From the IMG/VR virus record IMGVR_UViG_3300034061_003159, positions 1 to 38,360 of that record: a stretch of 38,360 nucleotides of DNA; one strand, 5' to 3'. How positions within the stretch are numbered: the first letter of the stretch is position 1; each line of letters begins with the position of its first letter. The stretch comes from a virus. Positions 18,741 through 30,700 of this stretch are shown here, in pieces. Below the pieces are notes generated by a model that had not been told where the DNA came from, searched no databases, and saw only the letters and a program-made list of their open reading frames with translations. Both the position numbers and the translations under genes were made by a program.

Positions 18741-21700
18741 TTAATCCAAGAATATTTTTACTAATCCACCTAATTCTCGTAATCCATAACCTCTTCTTTG
18801 TATTGTTGGAAATGAAGATAATCCAGGGGATGTGGTATAAGATGATAAATCTATAGATAATGGATTAGTTTCTGATCTTTTTACTGAACTAAATTTGCCC
18901 CATGAAAATCTTCCTTTTATTGAAGATCCACTCGTATTAAGACCAACTACCGTTGTGTTATCCGAAATATTACATATTATTTCACCATTAAGATTTAAAT
19001 TTACTATTTGGTGAATTTTGTATATGTTATCACAATAAGTATTTCCTATAGAAACAATTTCTAAGTTATTTGAATCAATAGATGTTATCCCATTTCCAAT
19101 AGAAGTATCAAAAATATATATTGGATACCCAACAAGTAAATCACTTATATTTGAATCTTGATCATATGATGTAAAAAACTTAAGCGCCATGTAAGTTCCT
19201 ATACCAGGACATGTTGTTATTCCCGTAATTATTCCAGAGAATCCTTGAACAAAATTAATATCAGTAACTAATTCATTAGTAGATCCAGAAACGGGTGCGA
19301 TTACCTCTGGTGGATTTGAAGATGTATATCCATAACCTGGATTTACTATATCAATTGGTGTAGTAATTGTTCCTGCGGCAGAAACCGTTGCATATATTGT
19401 TGCATCTGTGCCCCCAATAGAAGAAACAGATCTTAGTTTTAGTAAAATACTATTACCAACACCGACTCCATTATATCCACTTCCTCCATCATTTACAGTA
19501 ATCTTAGAAATTGTAGAAGCAACAGAAACTGTCGCAGTAAGTGCTGCAGATACTATTGTTTTGTGATTAATTATTAATCCACTAAAATTGGGAATATTGA
19601 GGTCAAAATCATTTTCTTCATATTTGAAAAATTGAGCATCATCAACAAATATTTCAGTGTCTGAACTTGAAATAGATTTTATTATTTTTGCAGTTGGAAA
19701 AACTTGAGATTCCAGGCTATCCCTATCTTTATATTGTGTAATTAAATTTGTAACAAGATCTGTTTTTTGAGGAATTAAGTCCATTGGTTTGGGATTCAAT
19801 TCATCTATTCCTTCACCCAAATAAATTCCAGTTTCAAAAGAATCTGAAGAAGTTATAAAGGAAATTACTCTAGGATCTTGTCCGATAGTGAAAGGTAAAT
19901 TTTCATTTTGCTTAATTTGTATTGAATCTCCTGGTTTAATAGTTGGATAGACATTTATTTCCACACTATCGACACCAATTGTTCCTCTATAGAAAAATAT
20001 TGATATATTATCTTCAAATTTTGGTGGTTCAAAAAACTTAAATGTTGTCCCACCTTTATATTCATATGAGACTCCAGGTTCTTGTAAAACACCATTGATA
20101 AAAATTAATAATATTGTCGAAAAATCAATAATATCTGCTGCTGGATCTGTTTTACTGCGCTCAAAACTTAATAATTTATTGTCTTTTATAAGAGGAAATC
20201 TTGTTCTAGATCCATTTTGTAGTGATTTTATTGTATCAACAAAATCAAATTCACCAACCTGCCAAGCAGCAAAAGTATCACTTTTTACCTCAGTAACTGT
20301 AAATACTAATTCTTCTAATGGTTTACTAAGACCAGCAGAGGTTGTTAGACCATTTAATGTAAATACATCACCAAGTTCAAATGAATAACCTGGTTTTGTA
20401 ATTATAAAATCACTAATATAAGAATAAGAAGATCCAATTCCAACTCTTTCTGAAGGTGAAGCAACGACAGTTATCGAAAGACCTATTCCAGTTGTGCTTG
20501 TGTTTCCAATAGAAGGTCTGTATAAACCTTTAATTGATAAGTTTTGATATGTTGGATCGGAAATAACTGCCATAGGATTGGAGTATCCTGTTCCACCATT
20601 AATGATACTAAAACTCGTAATTGATCCACCAGAACCAACATTAGCAATAATTGTTGCTGCAGACCCAACATGAGAAGTATCAGTAATTGCAACTGAAACG
20701 GAATTGAAATAACCAGATCCTTTAAATTCATCTCCAAAATCAAATCCAAATGAAGTTGTTAAAGATGATGCATTTGTTGTTAGTTTTGACAATGTTATTG
20801 AATTCACACCAACAGATGACACTAAAGTATCATTTTGTAATATATTAGTTATGTTTGGAACTTTTAGATTTACATATTGTGGAACAAATTTTATCTCATC
20901 AACATATTTGTTTAGAATATTCATAACTTTTTGATTAATTCTGATACTGTCAGTATTAATACCAGTTATTATATCTGTAGTTATTCCAATATTTCCAGTT
21001 GCTGCTAATCCAACTATTATTGAAGTTGTAAATCCAATAGATTTAATTGACCCACCAGCACCGACAGAAACATCTAAAACATCCGATGGAACTCCTATTA
21101 ATGGAGCATATCCATAACCACCAGTAAATGCTAATGATACTAATACACCACCTTTTGGAAGATCATTTTGATTTATATCATAATCAACTGTAAATGTTTG
21201 TGATGTATTTGGTAATGTTATTCCTTTAAATCTTATACTAGAAATTCCACCAGAATTCAATATTTCATAATTATTGGTTGTATTATTTGTCGTATCTGGA
21301 GTCTGATATATGTCATTTAAAATTAAAATATTATTACCAGGAATAGCATCGGATACAGTTTTTCCTTGAGAATATAAAGTAAATGTTCTACCAACACCTG
21401 TAAATTGTAAAGATATATCATCATAAATTCTATTTGTCGAATAATCTTTTCTTAAATATACTCTACCATTAAAAGTTGATTTTGGAAGGGGTAAATAATT
21501 ATCTGCAAGTAATGCATTATTTCCTTTACCATCTGGTGCTTCAGAGAACCAAATTTTATTTCCAACAATATTATAAGATCCTCTGTATATTCTAACATCA
21601 GAGTTATCGCTGTGTGTTGTGGATATACTGCCCAATGTTCCTCTATTAACATTACAAAGTGGAATAGTTCCCAATCCACTAATTGGACCATATACAGTAG

Positions 21701-24700
21701 TTCCAAATCCAACATTAATAACTGTCATATATTCATTATTAACTTTAAGTATATCAATTGGTTGAATGGAAGATATTCCAGATAATGAAATAAATGAAGT
21801 TCCCGCACTAACTAAACCTCCAATATTATTTGATAAAGTTTTTGACAATGGGGTATAACTTATTGGAGATTGTAAAACACCATTAACTGTCAACACAGTT
21901 TTTTCTAACTTTTTCTTCATCTCAAATTTATGAACATTTCCACCTCCAGAGTTAGTAAATGTAAATCCTATTCCATTTTTAGTTCCAGTTATTGTAAAAT
22001 TATTTTCATCTATTTTTCTAGCATAAACAGTTGATGGGCAAATAGAAGTTATAATACCGACTTGGAACTGATTTCTGAAAGATGTAGCAGTAGCAACATT
22101 TGATAACGTTGCCGAATAATTTAAATTAGATGAATAATAAAGTATTCCGGAAGATGATGGTGGATATACTGATGAAGTTATAGAATTAATTCCGATAGAA
22201 ATTATTGTCCCATATTGAGTATTATTTCCAGAATATATTCCAGATCCAACAGTTAGTATAGATGTATTTGAAATTCCAGTGATAACTGAAGATCCTGAAG
22301 AAACATTTCCAACAAAATAACTATATGTTAATCCTATACTAACAATACTAGTATTATCTGATATATTTGGTCCATTAATAATATTATCGCCTGTAGTAAT
22401 AATGCCATCAGTCGAAGCAATTCCGGTTATGGTTTTAAATCCAACTATAGAGTCACCAGTAAAAATAGTTCCTCCCACTAGTGTAGATCCTATACCAACA
22501 GAAGATGCCGCAACACCAACTAGTGAAGAAGTGGGGGTATATATTAATTCTTCATTGTCCTCAAAAAAATGATTTCTTATTGTGAAAACACCTGTACTAA
22601 GATCTAATTGTCTTGTATTTTTGGGATTAAATGACTTTTCGAATATCGGTATTCTATTCCAATTTAAATCAAAATCTAATCTATCCTTTCCATAATTGTT
22701 AATAGATCCGTATTTATTGATATAAATTCTTTCTCTGGAAGCACCATATGATAATATTTCGGGAATGTTAAATTCATCATACTCGCTATAAATAAATTGA
22801 TCAACAGACTGAACTAATATAGATGATTGTAAAAATTGATTGTCTGGATGAAATACTAAGTTGACTAAAGACCCATCATTATTTGATGAAAAAGTACCTA
22901 TCCCATTAGATTGACCAACTGTTATAAAAGGATCACTTTGCAATTTAGTATATGTTTGATCTGAAATTACAATTACCTGATAAATTGCTATAGTAGAACC
23001 AACAGAAACTCTAACTAATGATTTTAATAAAGATTCTGTAGAACTATCAAAAGTCTTAATAGTTGTTATTCCGGTAATAAATCTATAATCACTTTCAATT
23101 CTAGAAGTTTTTTCCGATCCTGGAATTTGATCCTCTACTAAAAATCTATGTGTACCTTCACCTAATTCAGTTTTTCCAATTGCGACGGTTTTAGTTTTAA
23201 TAATTAATTTATCATTTGTATTATTAATAAATGATAAATTAATTACACCAGAATTTACTGATAATCCAAAAGTTCCAATATACCCAGATGAATATCCCCC
23301 AAAATATTGGGAAGAATCGAAATAGTATTCTGCTAGATGAGTATTTTCACCATCGTAAGTTCCAACTACTTCATAATAATTTAGAGAATAGTCTCTAGTA
23401 TTAATTATCAATGAAGATGATTGTATGGTATGATAATCAGAAGATAGAGCTCTAAAAACTGAAGTACTAAATCCTATTTGAGGACTTACTTCTTTAGATT
23501 CACTAAACAATCTAAGGAATCCATAATTTGTGATTCCAAATCCAGTTACATTATCTGGAGAAAAATATTCTCTATAAATTTTTATATCATAACTAGTTCC
23601 ATAAGGATCAGATGGATTAAAAATTAAAGATGGATCCCCAACATTATTGATTTGACCTTCAAAATAACCAAGATCAAAATTTGTAAATATATTAGATTTA
23701 TTTAACGTATATGTATTTTTAAAATCATTAAGAATAACTAAATCTGAAACCTGATATGATATTTCATCTTCCAATGTATTTTTAGTATTTGAAACTTGAA
23801 CTAAAAATTTAGAATAAAAATCAGTTATATTATATGTAATAGATTCTAAAAACTCATCTTTATTAAATTCTGAGCTAGAAAAACTATTACTAATATCGTC
23901 AATTTGTAAAACTCTATTAGATCTGCATTCAATAAAGTTGGAAAGTTTTTTATTCAATAATCTAACATTTGAAGAGAAAAATTGTGTTGCTTCATAGTCA
24001 AAAGCAATATCATAATCTTTAATAATATCCACTCTTCTTTGATTATCTAAATTTAAAACTGTTGAAAGGGATGAAGTTCCCCCTATAGAAGTTTTTGCTC
24101 CGGAACTAAATCCTATTTCTCCAAAACTTTTAGTTCCTATTGGATGAACCAATTTATTTAAAGGTTCCGAATATCTATCATATTCTACATTACTCTTAAT
24201 TGAATACGATAAATTTTGATAATAATCATTGTCAGGTAATGCTTGTGTATCTAAATTTAATTTTCCAACATCAGTAAGCCATCCCAAATTAGATTTGCTC
24301 GAAGAAAAATAATTAAATCTTCCGGAATATGAAACTACATCAGTTATTGTTGCCTGAGAATTTGAAAAAGCTCCTTTTATCCTATCAAATATTTTAATTT
24401 CTTGAGATGTTTTTGAAACATTAATTGAATCTTGAGAAGCATTCCTTATTTCTAAATCAGTTGGAATATTATTAACGTATAATGCTTCACCATCAAAAAA
24501 TTTACTTTTTACTTGAACTATATCAAAAATTGGATATGATTTTTCATTTATTGCAGAACTATACGTAGTTTGACTTAATACCGGAATTCCGGGATTTAAA
24601 GTATATGGAGAAATATCATATTTTAAAACAGAATTTCCAGGGTCATTTATAAAATCTGTTACTCTAAAAAAGTTATACCCATGGTCTGTGGAATTAAATC

Positions 24701-27700
24701 CATCTCCAGGAAATGATATATTTCCAAATTCATCTTCTGATCTTCCTTTTTCTACGCCTTCTACAAAAATATAATCACCAACATCAAATGGGGGTGTTGT
24801 AAATCCATAAACTGGAGGAGTTCTAACTAATGCATGTACTATCCCATCTACACAAGTAGTGACACCAATAATACTAACACCATTGCTATTATTTACAGTA
24901 TACAGACGATGAACGGAAGATCTTAATCCTTTTGGTCTAGATATTATTTTTACAGATCCTACTGAACTTCCATTTAAAGATAATTCTAATATTCCAGATT
25001 GTACTACTTCTCTCGATAGAGTATCAATTAAAACTAAATTAGGTTTTGATAATAAATTTTTTCCACCATCAATAACATTAATTTGTGAAATTTCCTCATT
25101 ATCACTCAATATAAGTAAAGTGTTTAAATTTGCTGATGGGCGTAATGTTTTATCTGAAGGATAATCAAATCCATCATTCGAAATTTCTATTGATTTGTAT
25201 TTTCCTATAGATTTTGTAGTTGCATTAATATATGCATTTTTTCCCGGTAATTTTTTAGAAAAAGAAGTATCTACTCCCACTATTCTCGGTATTTTTTTGT
25301 AACCGGACCCACCACTTAATAGTTTTAAAGATGCAATTGGGCCAACTGCATTCTTTGAAGACGTAGTATATTGAATATTAGAATTTTGATCAGTATATCC
25401 TAAAGATTCTGGTATTCTTTTTAATGAAATAGAAAAACTTGTATTGGAAGATTGATAAGCAATACAATTTTGTTGATTATAAAAACTATCAACAAAAATT
25501 ATTTGATAATCTGATTCATTATCATTTGAAAAAATTGGATTATTGTCATTAAGTAAACAATAATATAATGGTGGCAAATTACCATCATAATTGAGTTTAA
25601 GTTCTGCGTTTATTCCAATAGTTCCACTTCTGGAAACATTAAATTGTGATGTTGCAGCAGTAGAAACAAAATTTCTATTAAAATTTTTATCATAAAAAAG
25701 ATCAAATTTATAACCACTTAAAGATGAGTCTGATAGGTCAAATATTAAATCATTATTTCTTATTGATAATATTTGTGGATTAACTTTACTTATTTCTTGC
25801 CCAGAACCTCCAGAGTTTTGTATATTAATCTCATTTACTGGGAAAGAAATTGCATCTGAATTAGTTTCACATAATTTTATGCGATTACTGTCAACTTTAT
25901 GAACATAATAAATTCCAGTTGAAATACCACCATTAACATAATTTGCAGCATTATAAAAAACTTTTTGACCAGTTTGAAATGTATGTGAAGGTAATGTAAT
26001 AGTATTTTCATTTGTGCTAACTGAAGAAGATCCAAAAACTTGAGGATTTACCAGTAAAACATTAAAATTAGAATTATATTTTAATGTGCTTATTCCACTT
26101 AAATTTGGAATTACTTTAAGATCAATAAATTCTCCATTTTGTATACCATGATTAGTGTACGTATTAATAGTTGTTTTTATTTTAGATACAGTACCAGTTA
26201 AAACTTCAGATGAACTTAAAACAGATTCAAGTTTATAATCATATTTGTCAGAACCATTTGATGCAAAATATAATCCTGAAGATGATGTTGTAAGACCAAC
26301 AGTTGTTACAATTCCAATAAAATCTTTTGATTTATTAATTACATATACATAGGAGTCTTCCGTAACTTCTGGAGGTAATGAAAATTCAAATCCAGATGAA
26401 GTATTAGAAACTAAAATAGAAGCACTCCCTAATGAAGGACTTGCTGATAACTTTACTAAATCATTTGTTTTAAATGGATGATTTGGTATGTAAATGCTTC
26501 TAGTTGGAACAGAAACTTGTTTAGAAAAATCTCCATAATACTGTGTTATTGAAGTTTCTTTACCTTCTAAAGTACCAACACCTACAGAATTAACAGGATT
26601 AAAATAAACTATAGATTTATTTTTAGATTCAAAATATTCTGAATTTAATTTTATTTTAAATATACAAGGTATTTCTTTTACTAAAGATGATAATGTATGA
26701 GATATTCCCGTTTGATTTCTAACACACCTTAGAATATTGTTTTCAAAAATATTTAAGATTCTAAATGTTTCATTATTAATAGAAATACTACTACCAATAC
26801 TTACATTTGATAATGGTTTGTTTAAATAAACATCCGTTGTCACACCAACACTAGATGCTGGTGACAATTCTCTCATTAATAATGCATTTTCAGGTTCAAC
26901 TATAATTTTGTGATTTCCTGCAAGATTTTTTATAGACGAAGTACTTAATCCACTAATCTCAACACTTTCTTGATCTAAAAGATTATGTGATGGTAAAATT
27001 TTTCCTACAATTGTATTTGAATTTTCCCAAGTAAATTCCACGTTTTCGTATAAATTATACGTCGTGTTTATTGACTGAATATCAGATCCATTTAATACTT
27101 TTTCAATTACACCCAACGCTCCAGTTCCACCAGTTCCTTCATTGTCAAAAATAATCTTATCACCAACACTATAGTTTTCTCCAGGAATTTGGACTATTAA
27201 TCCATCTACTGATCCAGTTTCGACAGATTTAATTTCAGATTTTTGTTTTAAACCAAAATTTTTGGGTAAATAATAATTCCTAGAAAATTTTCTATTTATT
27301 CTATACGGGAATGTATTTCTTAATAAAGTTTCATCATCTAAATCTAAATTTTGGTCTAAATCAAAATTATCTTCTGGTTTTGACCTATAAGAATTTCCTA
27401 TAAAATATGGAAACTCTGGAACTATTTCAGTTTTTGCAGCAGTGCTGATATCTAATTTAGTGCTTGAATAATATGCATATGTGCCATTTGGAAATTCTGG
27501 AGTTTTTGAAAATCTTCCATTATGTTCGTCAAGATCTCCAGAATTTGTAAAAGAATAGTCCTCTACAAAAAATCCAGGTGGTAAGTCTTGCAAAGATGGT
27601 CTATTGTAAACATTTTGTGGATTTAAAGTGTATCCACTTTTTAAAGGTACAATTTGAGACGAAAAATTAGAAGGATCTTCATATCCATATGGTCCATATA

Positions 27701-30700
27701 TTGGATATCCATCCCTAGACCATCCTATTATTATAGAATGTAATGTATTTTTGTTCGGATCATTAAATTCTAAACCTTCTCTACTTGAATAATATCCATT
27801 TACTGCGTATGTTAAACCAGTTTTATCTTTATTTTCTAAGTAAAACTCGCCAGGATATCTATAATAATCATTGACGGTTAATGACCTTATAGTTGGAATA
27901 AGAACAGCTCCCTGTCCCGGTGTTGAAATAATAATACTTGTGTTATTATCATATCCAACTCCTTCATTTAATACAATTACAGATTCTATCAATCCATTAG
28001 TTACAACTGCTCTTAATTTACACCCTAATCCAGATCCAACAACTTCTAAATCTATGTTTTTGTCATAATCAAATCCTTTATTCTGAACTTGAACTGATAC
28101 AACTTTGCCATTAATTAATAAAGGTTTTAATTGAGCTCCAGATCCTTTTTTAATAGTTACAATTGGATTTATGTTTAAATTTAATGCAGTTGATCCATAA
28201 TCACTACCCTGATCATAGAGATATGCCCCAGTAACACTTCCTCTAACAATTGGAGTTAATTTTACCTCTGAAGAAATTCCAATGTACTCCGCAGTTAAAT
28301 TTACTTCTATTGGTGGGTATGAAAAAATTTGATATCCACTACCGGAAGAATTAATACTGACAAATTTTCTTTTCAAATAGTTTAATTTACTACTTTCAGT
28401 TTCATTTTCTTCTTTTAAACCACCATCAGACAGTTTAAAATTATCCGAATCAATTTTTAATACATAGTACTTTTTATTAGTATCTAATCCATTAATTTGC
28501 TGCCCGTCAAACGAGTAGTTTATTAAATCTCCATCATTAAAATTATGATTTTTAAATCTTATAGTGTCTGTTTGGACTATTACATTGGAAGGTTTAACCT
28601 TTAAAACTTTATTAGTATAACCTTCTCCAGGATTAACTATTCTAACGTATGATAAAACTTTAATCGGATCATATAATCTAAATTTATGAATTCCATATGT
28701 ATTTACTGTTGTTAAACCAACAGTATTAATACCACTAGTTAAATCATTTAAACTAGTGTAAATTTGAATACTAGTTGAATTTATAACTTTGGGATAATAA
28801 ATTCCACCGTTTATTAGATATTCGCCACTATCTAAGTTAGATCCACCAAAGGATCCTATACCAATACCCAAATTTCCATTTGAATTGTATACTATTTTTT
28901 GTCCATCTAATAATGCATGTGGAGAACTAAAAGAAAAAGTATCGTTGGAGGGATTTATAGATCCTCCAAAATCTATCGTTTGCGCACTAAAAGTTATCTC
29001 TCTAAATTGTTTTTTTGTGATTGGATCAAAAACTGCGCCTTTTCCATTTCCACCCTTTGCTGATATTGAAATAACTCTTTCAATTCCAAATTGTTGAGGA
29101 TCTACAAGCACATCTTTAAAATTTCCTGTCACTATTAAATTTAATAGTGCAGTTGTTCCAATACCCGTGTTTGGACTTGTTATTTCTGCTCTTGGTGGAC
29201 TAATGACATCATAATTAAATCCTTGATTAGAAACATCAATTTTTTCTATTGGACCATAAAAAACTTTATCAGTAGATTTATAATTTATAATATCAACACC
29301 ATTTATTAAAGATCCAATGATTCCCGGAGAAGTTTCAATATTTTTTTCGGATAAATCAAAATTTTGATTTATTGTAAATTTTTTAAGAGAATTAGAAGGT
29401 AATAAAATTTGAGATGCATGTTGAATAAGAACAAATCTATGGGATCCAATAGAATAATTTTTATCAAAACGTAAAAAATCTTTTACTGGTAAAAATGATG
29501 CTGCAGAATATAGACGTATTTTATTTTTTTGCGGTAAAACTTCGACTATAAATTCTGAATTATTTTGCAGTCCATTTATAGGAGAATCTGTAGTATAAAA
29601 ATATTTTACTACATCTCCAGTTAAAAATGGAACTTCATTATCAAAAGAAAGTACTGTATATTTTCCTCCCAAAATTCCATCAAAAAATTCGTCACTATCA
29701 TTATTTGAATTAATATTTTTTATAGATTGTTTAATATCTAATGTTATTTCTCTCGACGGTAACGAGTTAGACGCAACATACATTTCATTTTGTTCTGAAA
29801 TGTATGTGTTTTGAACGTTCGAAATAACTTGTGGATATTTTATTGGAATAAAAGTACTAGATGCAAATTCATAATTTCTTCTAATATCTATTTTTTGTTG
29901 TGGTAATATTCCAAATATGGGAGAATCTAACGTTATTTCTCGCTGATTAATCGAAGTTACAACAACATTATCTAAAACTTTTTGTTCTGTGTCGGTTAAT
30001 AAAATATCTACAAAATCACCTACCTTTAAGCTGCTCGGATGAGTGTCTTCATAAAGGGTTATTACTGGACTTCCAATAGAAAATTTTTGTATGTTATAAC
30101 TAGATTTTGTATTATAAATCCAAGAATTAAATGCATACTCTTTAAATTCTTTTGTTGCTATATCATATCTAATATCAGATCCAAATTCTCCAACTTCTAC
30201 AATATCATTTTCGGATAATAGAATAGAATTTTCTATTCCAGAAATACTAAACAAAGATCCAACTACTACAAATTCTACTTTTTTTTCTATATTTCCATTC
30301 TCATAACCATATAAAATATAATCTTTAAAATATAATTCTTTTCCAGGATTTATTGGACTAAAAACTCCAGAACATTCATAAAATTGATTGACACTTTTAT
30401 TCTGATACGTAATTTCTTGTCCATTGCAAATAAATTTTCCAGAGTTTTCAAACCCTAATGTAGAATCAACCGTAATTGTTGAGGAACCAATAGAAACATT
30501 ATTTGATACTTTAGTTTTTGGTGTGATTTTAAAATTACCCTCTATTAAATCATCATCACCATATCCATAAAATAAATGAATTTTATAAAGAGTTTTATTA
30601 TTTTTTGTGGATATGTCAATTTTAGATATTGGGCCTGAAAAAGAACCATCTACACTTCTTATTTGCTGCCCAACTAATTTAAACGGATCACAATTTTCTG

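Noticed and set aside
20483-20749. Minus-strand frames of 87-88 codons inside the giant gene (also 21452-21715)
   Set aside because: They are alternative frames within the gp7-like coding sequence with Leu/Gln-rich low-complexity translations typical of frame-shifted AT-rich DNA.
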